Shown here: positions 51,259 to 60,441 of the stretch, piece by piece
Layout: every line of letters begins with the position of its first letter
Position numbering within the stretch: position 1 is the stretch's first letter
NCBI RefSeq assembly: GCF_907164905.1
Contig: NZ_CAJRAF010000002.1
Location: 3,410,001 to 3,474,000, forward strand
Length of the DNA stretch: 64,000 nt
Direction of reading: 5' to 3'
From: Dyadobacter sp. CECT 9275
GTDB taxonomy: Bacteria > Bacteroidota > Bacteroidia > Cytophagales > Spirosomataceae
Notes under the pieces: model-generated
What the model was told of the DNA's origin: nothing
Databases searched by the model: none
What the model saw: the letters and a program-made list of their open reading frames with translations, nothing else
Translations under genes and position numbers: made by a program

Positions 51259-51343
51259 CAGGGTGGGTAATAAATCCAGTTTAGGATACTGCATACCCCG
51301 GTTAAACCATTTATACTACTTCATCAAAACAGAATATCAGAAC

Positions 51344-51730
51344 ATGGAAGCGATCATTGAAGCCAGGCGGCATATTGATAACGCAAATGGATTTCTGCGT
51401 AATAATGCCCATAAAGAAGATGGCTTATACCGAGATCGCAAATATGTGAAGATAGCCGGTCATACGGCCTATACGGGAATCCTTCTTGCGCTTAATGAAA
51501 TACTAATTCTTGAAAGGAAGAAAACAAGAAAAAGTGTGGAATGGTACCAGCAGGAACTGTCGAGGCTGGATAAAAAGATAAATTCCAGGTTTGCGACTGC
51601 TTATCAGATCCTGCACCTGGATATGGGTTATGACGGAACGAGAAGTGCCAAATTAGCGCAGCTGGGAATAGAAGAAGCTGAAAAAATAATAGTCTGGGTT
51701 GAAAACAGATTATCTCAATCCAGAACCTGA
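51344..51730 (+). CDS. DUF5618-like small helical protein
   Basis: 128 residues from the ATG at 51344 (MEAIIEARRHIDNANGFLRNN). All-helical, similar to HEPN-like or DUF5618 proteins: YVKIAGHTAYTGILLALNEILILERKK, then WYQQELSRLDKKINSRFATAYQILHLDMGYDG. The R-x4-H spacing of toxic HEPN RNases is not evident. Such proteins in Bacteroidota are often next to toxin-antitoxin or nucleotidyltransferase genes, but no partner is seen here. Function unknown. Confidence 0.65.
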   Translation: MEAIIEARRHIDNANGFLRNNAHKEDGLYRDRKYVKIAGHTAYTGILLALNEILILERKKTRKSVEWYQQELSRLDKKINSRFATAYQILHLDMGYDGTRSAKLAQLGIEEAEKIIVWVENRLSQSRT

Positions 51731-51837
51731 CCACATTCATGCGCGCAATGTTACAGTATAAATCGGGATGTCTGAACCGTTTTTAGCCTATATTCGCAGA
51801 CATTTCCCGAAAGTTGATCTTAAAAGAAGTAAAATAC

Positions 51838-53340
51838 ATGGCCGAAATTACCTACCAGCCTCTCCGAATTTTTAATACACTTACCCGCAAAAAGGACCTT
51901 TTCGAGCCGATAGCGGCTCCTTATGTGGGTATGTATGTTTGCGGGCCGACAGTTTACAACAATGTCCATCTGGGCAATATCAGAACTTTCCTGTCTTTTG
52001 ACATCCTGTTCCGGTATCTGACACACATCGGTTACAAGGTAAGGTATGTCAGAAATATTACAGACGTGGGCCATTTGGTGGGAGATGGTGAAGAAGGCGA
52101 GGATAAGATCGGAAAGATGGCCAAGCTGCAAAAGCTGGAGCCAATGGAAATTGTACAAAGGTATACCAATGATTTTCATGATGTTACAGCCATTTTTAAT
52201 CTTCTTCCCCCCAGTATTGAACCTACTGCCACAGGGCATCTTATTGAACAGATCGAAGCGGTGGCAGCTCTGATTGACAAGGGGCTGGCCTACGAGGCCA
52301 ACGGTTCTGTTTACTTTGATATCATCAAATACAACGAAGGTGGTAATAGTTACGGAAAGCTTTCGGGCAGGGTTATTGAAGATTTGCTGAACGAAACCCG
52401 CGAGCTGGACGGCCAGGCAGAAAAACGGAACCCGCTCGACTTTGCACTCTGGAAAAAAGCAAGCCCGGAACATATCATGCAGTGGGACTCGCCCTGGAGC
52501 CGTGGTTTCCCTGGCTGGCACCTGGAATGTACCTGCATGAGCTCCAAGTATCTGGGCAAACAGTTTGATATTCACGGTGGCGGCATGGATCTCAAATTTC
52601 CACACCACGAATGTGAAATCGCTCAGGGAAAAGCGCTTACTGATACTGAGCCGGTCAGGTATTGGATGCATACCAACATGCTGACAGTGAACGGGCAGAA
52701 AATGTCCAAATCACTTAATAACTCCTTTCTTCCTGCGGAACTGTTTTCCGGAAATCATGAATTGCTCGACCAGGCGTACAGCCCCATGACGGTCCGGTTT
52801 TTCATGCTGCAGAGCCAGTACCGGAGTACGCTCGATTTTTCCAACGATGCGCTGAAAGCTGCGCATAAGGGATATAAAAAACTGGCGAACGGATTACGCA
52901 TTGCCAAAATGCTGACATACCTGCACGAAGAAGACATTCCAACCGATGAGCGAAAAAAATCGGATGTAGAGAAAACAATCGAAGGGTTTTATGCCGCCAT
53001 GAATGATGACCTGAATACGGCGGTAGCCATAGCGAACATGTTCAACCTGCTGAAGTACATTAATATGCTCAACGCAGGCCAGTTGAAGTCAGCAGCGCTG
53101 GGGGAAGCAGTATTTACCTCTCTTATTGAGAATTTCATCATTTTCTTTGAAGAGGTATTGGGCCTGAAAGAAGAACCCGCAGAAGGACAGGCGATCCTGG
53201 ATGGCATGCTCAATTTATATCGTGAATATAAATTGGTACGTAACTACGAAAAAGTGGATGAGATTCGTTCTTACTTCAAAAACCAGGGCCTGGTAATCCG
53301 CGATACCAAAGATCGTATCGACTGGGCGTATGAGGAATAA
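51838..53340 (+). CDS. cysS: Cysteinyl-tRNA synthetase
   Basis: 500 residues from the ATG at 51838; a TTG eight codons earlier is excluded by the usual length. Class I motifs: PTVYNNVHLGN (HIGH variant) and GQKMSKSLNN (KMSKS). Zinc ligands in MYVCGPT, WHLECTCMS and FPHHECEIAQ. C-terminal DALR helical bundle. Charges tRNA-Cys; first gene of an operon with a DUF192 protein and an M28 peptidase. Confidence 0.97.
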   Translation: MAEITYQPLRIFNTLTRKKDLFEPIAAPYVGMYVCGPTVYNNVHLGNIRTFLSFDILFRYLTHIGYKVRYVRNITDVGHLVGDGEEGEDKIGKMAKLQKLEPMEIVQRYTNDFHDVTAIFNLLPPSIEPTATGHLIEQIEAVAALIDKGLAYEANGSVYFDIIKYNEGGNSYGKLSGRVIEDLLNETRELDGQAEKRNPLDFALWKKASPEHIMQWDSPWSRGFPGWHLECTCMSSKYLGKQFDIHGGGMDLKFPHHECEIAQGKALTDTEPVRYWMHTNMLTVNGQKMSKSLNNSFLPAELFSGNHELLDQAYSPMTVRFFMLQSQYRSTLDFSNDALKAAHKGYKKLANGLRIAKMLTYLHEEDIPTDERKKSDVEKTIEGFYAAMNDDLNTAVAIANMFNLLKYINMLNAGQLKSAALGEAVFTSLIENFIIFFEEVLGLKEEPAEGQAILDGMLNLYREYKLVRNYEKVDEIRSYFKNQGLVIRDTKDRIDWAYEE

Positions 53341-53343
53341 TTC

Positions 53344-53856
53344 ATGAAGAACAGACAGTCTTTGTTTGCCTACATCCTGCTCGCTGTTTTTATCATTGGC
53401 GGGCTGGCTTATTTTTTTGCGCCTTTTCCTCCAGGAAAAAAAGCTGTGGATGCTGTTTCTTCGACACCTCCCTCCACAGCAGGGTTTGTTAAAGAAGGGG
53501 AAATTGTTTTTTTGCGTAACGGACAGAAGATCAAAAAGATCGATGTAGAGATTGCCGAAAATGAGGCCGAACAAAGCAAAGGTTTGATGTACCGCCCCTA
53601 TCTGCCCGATTCAGCAGGAATGCTCTTTATATTTAACGATTCTGCTCCCAGAAATTTTTGGATGAAAAACACGATTATACCGCTGGATATCATGTATGTT
53701 GATGCAGGCAAAAAAATTATTTCAATTGCTAAAAATACCAAGCCCTATTCCGAAGAAAGCGTTCCGTCACTTGGAAATGCCCAGTATGTGGTGGAGGTTA
53801 ATGCCGGATTTAGTGAACGTCACGATATAAAAACAGGAGATGCCATTTCGTTTTAA
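53344..53856 (+). CDS. DUF192 protein, membrane-anchored
   Basis: 170 residues. N-terminal anchor (LFAYILLAVFIIGGLAYFFAPF), then the DUF192 barrel: IDVEIAENEAEQSKGLMYRPYLPDSAGMLFIFNDSAPRNFWMKNTIIPLDIMYVDAGKKII, SLGNAQYVVEVNAGFSERHDIKTGD. Exported family of unknown role. Three nt after cysS and overlapping the next gene by 17 nt. Confidence 0.9.
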   Translation: MKNRQSLFAYILLAVFIIGGLAYFFAPFPPGKKAVDAVSSTPPSTAGFVKEGEIVFLRNGQKIKKIDVEIAENEAEQSKGLMYRPYLPDSAGMLFIFNDSAPRNFWMKNTIIPLDIMYVDAGKKIISIAKNTKPYSEESVPSLGNAQYVVEVNAGFSERHDIKTGDAISF

Positions 53857-54874
53857 TTTATTACCTGCCGGAAAAATATCCGCCATTTTATTTCTTTCGT
53901 TGCTGGCAATCCAAGGTTGCAACAACTCAACGAGTTCGGAGCAAACCAGCGAACAGCAAGCCCCTAAACTGGTTCCGGCACCCGCGTTCAACGCAGATTC
54001 GGCTTATCATTTTGTAAAACAACAGGTAAATTTCGGTCCACGGGTCCCCAACACTGCTGCTCATAAGGCCTGCGGGGATTATCTTGTGGCCACACTCCGG
54101 AAATTTGGATTCCAGGTTACCGAACAGACCTTTGTAGCCACAACTTTTGACGGCAAAAAACTGAATGCCAGAAATATTATCGGAAGCTATAATCCACAGG
54201 AACCCAAACGCATTTTGTTAGCCTCTCATTGGGATTCCCGCCCTTTTTCCGACCAGGACTCTACCGTTAAAACCAAGCCCGTTCCGGCAGCAAACGATGG
54301 GGCCAGCGGGGTAGGCGTCTTGCTTGAGATAGCACGGGTTATTTCAACCCAGGCCCAGAAACCCGGCGTTGGCGTGGATATCATTTTTTTCGACGCCGAA
54401 GACTGGGGCAACTCTTCCGAAGCTACGGATGAGTACAGTGGATTTTGCCTTGGATCCCAGCATTGGGCGGCTAACAAACATGTGCCCAACTATACCGCTT
54501 ATTTTGGTGTGTTACTGGATATGGTCGGGGCAAAAGGTGCAACCTTCCAGAAAGAAGGATATTCCGTTCAGATGGCGGACGAAGTGGTACGGGAAATCTG
54601 GGGCCTTGCAAGCCGGTTGGGGTACAGCAATTATTTCATCGATCAGCGCGGTGCAGCCATTACGGATGATCACCTTCCGGTGAACAAAGTGGCCCGCATT
54701 CCCATGGTGGATATTATTCATACACAGCAGAATAACCTGTCCCATACTTTCTTTGACCAATGGCATACCAGCCAGGATACCATGGAACACATTGATCCCA
54801 AAACCTTGAAGGCGGTTGGGCAAACGCTGGTTCAGGTGTTATACCAGGAAGGACAGCCGGAGCCCGGTATGTGA
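53840..54874 (+). CDS. M28 family lipoprotein, glutaminyl-cyclase-like
   Basis: 344 residues. Lipobox LAIQGC (Cys27). Zn sites: ASHWDSRP (His), NDGASGVGVLLEIAR (Asp), IIFFDAEDWG (Glu), HTFFDQWHTSQDTMEHI (late His). The N-terminal FGPRVPNTAAHKACGDYLVATLRKFGFQV and a single metal-type arrangement resemble glutaminyl-peptide cyclotransferases, which make N-terminal pyroglutamate. The start overlaps the DUF192 gene by 17 nt. Periplasmic or outer-membrane lipoprotein. T9SS cargo often carry N-terminal pyroglutamate, so a link is possible (inference). Confidence 0.85.
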   Translation: MPFRFNLLPAGKISAILFLSLLAIQGCNNSTSSEQTSEQQAPKLVPAPAFNADSAYHFVKQQVNFGPRVPNTAAHKACGDYLVATLRKFGFQVTEQTFVATTFDGKKLNARNIIGSYNPQEPKRILLASHWDSRPFSDQDSTVKTKPVPAANDGASGVGVLLEIARVISTQAQKPGVGVDIIFFDAEDWGNSSEATDEYSGFCLGSQHWAANKHVPNYTAYFGVLLDMVGAKGATFQKEGYSVQMADEVVREIWGLASRLGYSNYFIDQRGAAITDDHLPVNKVARIPMVDIIHTQQNNLSHTFFDQWHTSQDTMEHIDPKTLKAVGQTLVQVLYQEGQPEPGM

Positions 54875-54914
54875 TTATCAGAGGGTAGGATTTTCAGGTC
54901 GAAGTGATTGACAG

Positions 54915-57221
54915 TCACATCCGTTTGACATCAATCCATATATCGGTATTTCGCCCTTTGTCGTCACTGCAGGAAATCTTGACCCTACCCAGTGGCGGGT
55001 TGATAAATACAACATCCTGCGGACCTGCCTTTTTAAAGAGTTTGTCGTTGAGGTACCAGAAAACCTCCTGGGCGTCACTTTGAGCCTGGCAGCTCAGCTG
55101 CAACTGAGGTGCCTCATCTTTACGGATATAATACTCGCTGCCATCATTCGGGCTGATAATCATCGGAGCTCCTTCATGAAAAACACGTTCACAGGCGGGG
55201 TTATGCGGAGGTAGCTTCGGATAAGGAATTTTCTGGATTTCATAGTAGGCCACCAGCTCCGGGGCAATATCCGGAAGGGCCCTTTTTTCATAATCCTTTT
55301 CGGGAAGGCAATAGGTACAATAAGACATCTCGCCATTTTTATCCGTATATACCCATTTCAGATGCCGGCACTTTTGGTAGGACGATACCCCCATAATATA
55401 ATAATCGGTGATCTGATTGCTGCAGAAATCCGACGGGATATCCCCTGTTACCGCGCAGACTTTCCGCAATGCAACGTTCTGCGGCATGGTATACCACCCC
55501 TTTTCTGAATTGTAATCCAGTGAATTAAATACCGAGAACAATAAGGGAGTAGCTGTATTGGCTCCGCTGAGCTCAGGAACCCCTTGTCCGGAAAAATTGC
55601 CAACCCACACTCCTACTGTAAACTTCTTGTTGTAACCCACACTCCAGGCGTCCCGTTTTCCGTAAGAGGTACCCGTTTTCCAGGCAATTCGCGGTAAATG
55701 ATAGGTATTGTCAAATTGTGTCGGAAGATCCGGCCGGGTTACCTGTGTCAATATATTGTTGAGCAGAAAAGATGATTCCTCCGAGATCAGCGTACTTCCT
55801 CTCACATTGTTATGTTCCTGAATATATCTTAAATCCCGAAATTTGCCTTTATTTGAAAATACGGCAAACAATCTGGTGAGTTCCTCCAGCGTAACGCCGC
55901 AGCCTCCGAGTATCATGGATAACCCCAGGTCCTTCTCCTGCCGGGCGACAGTCCTGAAACCCGCTTTCCTGAGCTGCCCCACCAGACCAGCCGTTCCCAT
56001 ATCCCTCAAAATCCTCACCGCCGGAATGTTAAGCGAATGAGAAAGTGCAAACCCAGCAGTAACCGCCCCGTTGAACCGCTGGTCAAAATTTTCAGGCTCA
56101 TATCCTGCAAAATTTGTCGGGACATCGTAAACAACACTTCGGGGTGTCAGCATTCCTTTATCAAATGCAGTTGCATATAACAATGGCTTCAAGGTACTGC
56201 CCGGCGAGCGAACCGCTCTGATACCATCCACCTGCCCCCCGTCATAAGGATTAAAAAAATCTGCAGAACCAACATACGCTTCCACAGCCATGGTCTCATT
56301 ATTCACTACCAGTACGGCCGCATTATGGATATTCATGCCGTTCAGACGGTTTATGTAGTTCTTCACCTGCCCCTCAATCTGTCGTTGTAAATGAAGATTA
56401 AGATTTGATCTGACAATTTTTTGGTCCGGAAATTCTTTCTTTAATCTTTGAGAAAAATGCGGGGCAAGCCGTGGCGCAGCCAGCCTTCTGATGACCAACG
56501 GCTCTCTTAACGCATCCTGAATAACATTTTTATCAAACAAGTTCGCCTTTTCAAATCTGAGGAGCCACCTGTTCCTGGCCTGGATCAGCTCCTCATTCCT
56601 TCTTCCGGGCTGTAGCCCAGACGGGCGGTTTGGAACTATCGTAAGCGCCATAATTTCGGCAAGGCTTAGCAGCTGCGGCAACTTCCCAAAATACAAAAGA
56701 GAAGCCGCCTTAATCCCTTCAATATTACCTCCATACGGCACACGGTTAAGGTACATCAGGAGGATTTCTTCCTTAGAATAATGGAATTCCAGCTGAAGGG
56801 CGCGAAATGATTCCAATATCTTATTGAAGTATGTCCTTTTCCGGGGTTCGAGAAGCCTTACAACCTGCATCGTGATCGTAGACGCCCCAGAAGTTCTTCT
56901 GCCTTTGACCATGTTAAGCGCTGCTGCCCGCAGCATGGCCAAAGGATTAATACCAGGATGATAATAAAAGAACTTGTCTTCCTTGTGTATCAATGTTTTG
57001 CGTAAAAGCGGCGTAATCTCAGAGATGTCCGCATAAAGCCGCCATTTATCATCCCCGCTTAAAAAGGTATGGATGACAGTACCGTCTTTCGCCAGAATCT
57101 GGGATGAATAATCAACCTCAGCCCTAAAAGGAAAAGTAAAATCAAGCAGTAAAAAGGTCAGGAAACACCCCCCCGATATCAGGGCGGCCCTCTTGAAAAT
57201 AGAATGTGATTTCAGTTTCAG
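54915..57221 (-). CDS. pbpC: Penicillin-binding protein 1C, no ATG/GTG/TTG at the natural start
   Basis: About 768 residues if started at the CTG at 57221. Transglycosylase domain (IHKEDKFFYYHPGINPLAM with the catalytic Glu, GASTITMQVVRLL); transpeptidase motifs S-T-L-K (RSPGSTLKPLLYA), S-H-S-L-N and KTGTSYGK; C-terminal BiPBP_C domain. The reading frame runs upstream through an expected PBP1C N-terminus: basic KLKSHSIFKRA, anchor LISGGCFLTFLLL, then DYSSQILAKDGTVIHTFLS. Between the TAA at 57228-57230 and residue Lys-Thr-Leu at 56993 there is no ATG, GTG or TTG; CTG at 57221 or 57215 aligns with the family start. Polymerises peptidoglycan. The A2M partner is at 19201. Confidence 0.88.
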   Translation of the reverse strand: MKLKSHSIFKRAALISGGCFLTFLLLDFTFPFRAEVDYSSQILAKDGTVIHTFLSGDDKWRLYADISEITPLLRKTLIHKEDKFFYYHPGINPLAMLRAAALNMVKGRRTSGASTITMQVVRLLEPRKRTYFNKILESFRALQLEFHYSKEEILLMYLNRVPYGGNIEGIKAASLLYFGKLPQLLSLAEIMALTIVPNRPSGLQPGRRNEELIQARNRWLLRFEKANLFDKNVIQDALREPLVIRRLAAPRLAPHFSQRLKKEFPDQKIVRSNLNLHLQRQIEGQVKNYINRLNGMNIHNAAVLVVNNETMAVEAYVGSADFFNPYDGGQVDGIRAVRSPGSTLKPLLYATAFDKGMLTPRSVVYDVPTNFAGYEPENFDQRFNGAVTAGFALSHSLNIPAVRILRDMGTAGLVGQLRKAGFRTVARQEKDLGLSMILGGCGVTLEELTRLFAVFSNKGKFRDLRYIQEHNNVRGSTLISEESSFLLNNILTQVTRPDLPTQFDNTYHLPRIAWKTGTSYGKRDAWSVGYNKKFTVGVWVGNFSGQGVPELSGANTATPLLFSVFNSLDYNSEKGWYTMPQNVALRKVCAVTGDIPSDFCSNQITDYYIMGVSSYQKCRHLKWVYTDKNGEMSYCTYCLPEKDYEKRALPDIAPELVAYYEIQKIPYPKLPPHNPACERVFHEGAPMIISPNDGSEYYIRKDEAPQLQLSCQAQSDAQEVFWYLNDKLFKKAGPQDVVFINPPLGRVKISCSDDKGRNTDIWIDVKRM

Positions 57222-57255
57222 GTTCCGTTACAGGGTTACATAATTTTCGGAGGAT

Positions 57256-57288
57256 CAAATTTAAATTTTAAAATGCCAAGGTAGCCAA
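57256..57288 (-). promoter_or_regulatory. Candidate promoter of pbpC
   Basis: Minus strand TTG (57286-57288), 22 nt, TAAATTTG (57256-57263). Start near 57249 supports a coding start close to 57221. Confidence 0.35.
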
Positions 57289-57362
57289 TGACATTTGTCC
57301 TAACCGAATAAATTTCCTTATTTACTAGCTTAATTGCAAATTAAGCCAATCATAGTACCATT

Positions 57363-58862
57363 ATGTCTAGATTTATCGCCGCCATCGACCAGGGAACAAC
57401 CAGCACCCGCTGCATACTTTTTAATCCCCAGGGAAATATTGTTTCAGTAGCACAGAAAGAACATGAACAAATTTACCCCCAACCCGGCTGGGTAGAGCAC
57501 AATCCCGACGAAATCTGGAAAAATACGCAGGAGGTGGTTGCGCTGGCAAGGATACAGGCTTCGGCCAACGCTTCGGATATTGCAGCCATCGGCATTACCA
57601 ATCAGCGTGAAACCACCGTTGTATGGAACCGTAAAACCGGTAAGCCTTATTACAATGCACTGGTATGGCAGGATACACGTACGACAGATTTCGTAGCTAC
57701 TTACGAAAAAGATCGTAGAATCAATGAATTCAGGGCTATTACCGGGTTGCCCGTCTCTACCTATTTCAGTAGCCTCAAACTTAAATGGCTGTTATCCAAC
57801 GTAAAAGGGCTTCGTGCCGACGCGGAAAAAGGAGATGCGCTGTTCGGAAATATGGATACCTTCCTGATATGGCATCTTACAGGTGGAGCGCAGGGCGGCA
57901 TACACGTTACCGATGTGAGCAATGCGAGCAGGACCCAGTTAATGAATCTCCGAAGCCTTCAATGGGATGAAAAAATGCTTAAGGAATTTGATATCCCCGC
58001 CGTTATGCTGCCTGCAATTAAAAGCAGCAGCGAGATTTATGGTTATGTTACCAGCGAAGTGATCCCGGGTGTTCCGGTAGCTGGAGACCTGGGAGATCAG
58101 CATGCAGCCCTGGTAGGTCAAACCTGTTTTGAACCGGGGATGGCCAAAAATACTTACGGTACAGGCTGTTTCCTGGTAATGAACACCGGTAATGAAATCA
58201 AACTATCGGAAAACGGATTACTTACAACCATGGCTTATCAGTTTGGCAATCAGCCCGCTAAGTACGCGCTGGAAGGAAGTGTAGCTGTAACAGGTGCATT
58301 GGTACAGTGGGTACGCGATAATTTAGGATTGATCCGAAAAAGCAGTGATATAGAAAAGCTGGCCAAAACCGTGGAAGATAACGGAGGTGCTTACTTCGTG
58401 CCAGCGTTTTCGGGGCTTTATGCTCCGTACTGGCGAAATGATGCCCGGGGCGTAATTGCCGGATTAACCCGTTATGTTAACAAAGGGCATATCGCCCGTG
58501 CCGTACTTGAGGCTACCGCCTACCAGACTACCGACGTGGTGAAGGCAATGGAACAAGACTCAGGAATAGAACTTTCATCTCTGCGTGTGGACGGCGGCAT
58601 GGTGGCCAATCAGTTGCTGATGCAGTTCCAGTCCGACATCCTGAACCGGCAGGTGGTCTCCCCAGCCGTGGCCGAAACCACCGCCCTGGGTGCAGCCTAT
58701 GCTGCTGGCCTTGCCGTGGGCTACTGGAAAAACACTGAAGAACTCAAACAGAACTGGGCCATTGCCCATACCTGGAATCCCGCCATGGAAGAGCATAAAA
58801 GATCTGGGCTGTACCAGGGATGGCAAAAAGCGGTTACAAAATCTTTCGGCTGGATGGAATAG
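57363..58862 (+). CDS. glpK: Glycerol kinase
   Basis: 499 residues. FGGY-family landmarks: [122 protein letters not shown]. Phosphorylates glycerol with ATP. No glpF or glpD nearby; monocistronic with its own terminator. Confidence 0.96.
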   Translation: MSRFIAAIDQGTTSTRCILFNPQGNIVSVAQKEHEQIYPQPGWVEHNPDEIWKNTQEVVALARIQASANASDIAAIGITNQRETTVVWNRKTGKPYYNALVWQDTRTTDFVATYEKDRRINEFRAITGLPVSTYFSSLKLKWLLSNVKGLRADAEKGDALFGNMDTFLIWHLTGGAQGGIHVTDVSNASRTQLMNLRSLQWDEKMLKEFDIPAVMLPAIKSSSEIYGYVTSEVIPGVPVAGDLGDQHAALVGQTCFEPGMAKNTYGTGCFLVMNTGNEIKLSENGLLTTMAYQFGNQPAKYALEGSVAVTGALVQWVRDNLGLIRKSSDIEKLAKTVEDNGGAYFVPAFSGLYAPYWRNDARGVIAGLTRYVNKGHIARAVLEATAYQTTDVVKAMEQDSGIELSSLRVDGGMVANQLLMQFQSDILNRQVVSPAVAETTALGAAYAAGLAVGYWKNTEELKQNWAIAHTWNPAMEEHKRSGLYQGWQKAVTKSFGWME

Positions 58863-58863
58863 T

Positions 58864-58897
58864 AAGCGGTAATAACCCGGCTATTTCCGCTTTTTTA
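58864..58897 (+). terminator. Terminator of glpK
   Basis: Stem AAGCGG / CCGCTT continued, after a T/T mismatch, by AATA / TATT around a 7-nt loop; followed by TTTT. It starts right at the glpK stop. Confidence 0.7.
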
Positions 58898-58972
58898 CTA
58901 TAATCTTTTAAAAAAAATATGTCTGATTCCTTAAAAAAGCCTTTTTGGAATCTGTATAAACTAATGGGTGAT

Positions 58973-59003
58973 TTGCTCTATCTAACCGTAACGCTTAACT
59001 TCG
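58973..59003 (+). promoter_or_regulatory. Candidate promoter of the exonuclease gene
   Basis: TTG (58973-58975), 20 nt, TAACTTCG (58996-59003), one mismatch in the -7. Confidence 0.4.
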
Positions 59004-59021
59004 CGGCGATAATCGTTTTTT

Positions 59022-59843
59022 ATGAGTGACCTTATGCATACCCTTCAGCTGAAAAAACCACTGGCTTTTTTTGATCTTGAAACAACCGGCGTCAGCATTG
59101 TCCGCGACCGTATCGTTGAGATCTCCGTGGTGAAGGCTTTGCCTAATGGAGAAACGGAAATCAGAACGCGCCGGATCAACCCAGAAATGCCTATTCCGCT
59201 GGAAAGCAGCCTGATACACGGTATTTATGATGAAGATGTGAAGGATTGCCCTACTTTTAAAGGTATAGCTAAAAACCTGGCCGCGTTTCTGGAAGGCTGT
59301 GACCTGGCAGGGTTTAACAGTAACCGGTTTGACATTCCGATGCTGGTGGAAGAGTTTCTCAGGGTAGGTGTGGAATTTGACCTGAAAAACAGGCGTACAG
59401 TGGATGCACAGCGTATTTATCACATGATGGAGCCGCGTAATCTTTCTGCTGCCTACAAGTATTATTGCGGAAAAACACTTCTGGACGCCCACAGCGCAGA
59501 AGCAGATACCATCGCAACTTTTGAAGTATTACAGGGGCAGATCGCTAAGTATGAAGGCGTTAAGATTACGGATGCCCACGGGAACGAAACCGAACCGATC
59601 AAAAATGATGTAGCTGCCCTGCATGAACTTACCGCTTCCAACCTCATAGATTTTGCGGGACGGATGGTTTATAACGATAAAGGTGAAGAAGTTTTTAATT
59701 TTGGCAAGCATAACGGCAAGCGTGTGGCGGATGTACTAAAAAACGAACCATCCTTTTTCGACTGGATGATGAAGGGAGAATTTCCACTGGACACCAAAAG
59801 AAAGCTTACCGAGATAAAATTACGAGGTTTGACTCAGCGCTAA
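59022..59843 (+). CDS. DnaQ-like 3'-5' exonuclease
   Basis: 273 residues. DEDDh motifs: FFDLETTGVSIVRDRIVEISV (ExoI D-x-E), GFNSNRFDIPMLVEE (ExoII) and AHSAEADTIATFEVL (ExoIII with His). The C-terminal 60 residues (EEVFNFGKHNGKRVADVLKNEPSFFDWMMKGEFPLDTKRKL) form a conserved tail seen in stand-alone Bacteroidota exonucleases. Proofreading or RNA/DNA trimming; not fused to a polymerase. A second start at codon 5 (59034) is possible. Confidence 0.92.
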   Translation: MSDLMHTLQLKKPLAFFDLETTGVSIVRDRIVEISVVKALPNGETEIRTRRINPEMPIPLESSLIHGIYDEDVKDCPTFKGIAKNLAAFLEGCDLAGFNSNRFDIPMLVEEFLRVGVEFDLKNRRTVDAQRIYHMMEPRNLSAAYKYYCGKTLLDAHSAEADTIATFEVLQGQIAKYEGVKITDAHGNETEPIKNDVAALHELTASNLIDFAGRMVYNDKGEEVFNFGKHNGKRVADVLKNEPSFFDWMMKGEFPLDTKRKLTEIKLRGLTQR

Positions 59844-59863
59844 ACCTGTTACAGGATTTTCAG

Positions 59864-59895
59864 TTGTTTCTAAGTCGTTTTTATAGCTATTTTTG
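59864..59895 (+). promoter_or_regulatory. Promoter of nuoKLMN
   Basis: TTG (59864-59866), 21 nt, TATTTTTG (59888-59895): full consensus in the gap after the exonuclease gene. It gives a leader of about 90 nt. Confidence 0.6.
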
Positions 59896-59990
59896 TTGTC
59901 ACTAATAAAATACCGGGCGTCGGATGCTCACGATATTTTAACTGAATTTGAAATTAATCATAACCGAATTTCCATAAAGGTAAATCTTCT

Positions 59991-60344
59991 ATGTTCCCGA
60001 ACCCCAATTTGTCACCAGTCGTCATACCGGAGGTTATTCAAAGTATCCCGTTGCAGAGTTACCTCATTCTGAGCACCTTACTTTTTGTAATTGGAATAAT
60101 CGGTGTACTTACCAGAAGAAATGCCATTATTATCTTTATGTCGGTGGAGCTGATGCTGAACGCGGCCAACCTGTTGCTCATCGCCTTTTCATCCTATCGT
60201 TCGGATCCTTCCGGCCAGGTTTTCGTATTTTTTATCATGGCTGTGGCTGCAGCAGAGGTTGCGGTAGGCCTGGCTATTATTGTTATGATCTATCGAAATA
60301 CAAGAAATACAGATATCGGTTTCCTGAACAAGTTAAAGTGGTAA
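59991..60344 (+). CDS. nuoK: NADH-quinone oxidoreductase subunit K
   Basis: 117 residues, three transmembrane helices (YLILSTLLFVIGIIGVL, NAIIIFMSVELMLNAANLLLIAF with the conserved Glu in VELMLNAAN, VFFIMAVAAAEVAVGLAIIVMIY with the second Glu). Proton-channel subunit of complex I. Usual upstream neighbours nuoA-J are not here; the gene before it is an exonuclease. Confidence 0.96.
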   Translation: MFPNPNLSPVVIPEVIQSIPLQSYLILSTLLFVIGIIGVLTRRNAIIIFMSVELMLNAANLLLIAFSSYRSDPSGQVFVFFIMAVAAAEVAVGLAIIVMIYRNTRNTDIGFLNKLKW

Positions 60345-60441
60345 CCGGTTTTTTTACATTTGAGACGCCTTAATTAGCTGATATAAAAGGCATTAAAGAA
60401 AAGTCAACAGATATTCAGAGATTAAAGCATAATTCATAGAC

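Noticed and set aside
57150..57180. Seven-G run (minus strand) in the pbpC N-terminus as a possible frameshift or phase-variable tract
   Set aside because: The frame on both sides of the tract reads as one good signal anchor; shifting it gives an acidic, non-anchor peptide that also has no ATG. The missing start codon is a separate matter.
60355..60362. TACATTTG as an internal promoter before nuoL
   Set aside because: The -33 position reads TTA inside nuoK; nuoKLMN is adequately served by the promoter at 59864.
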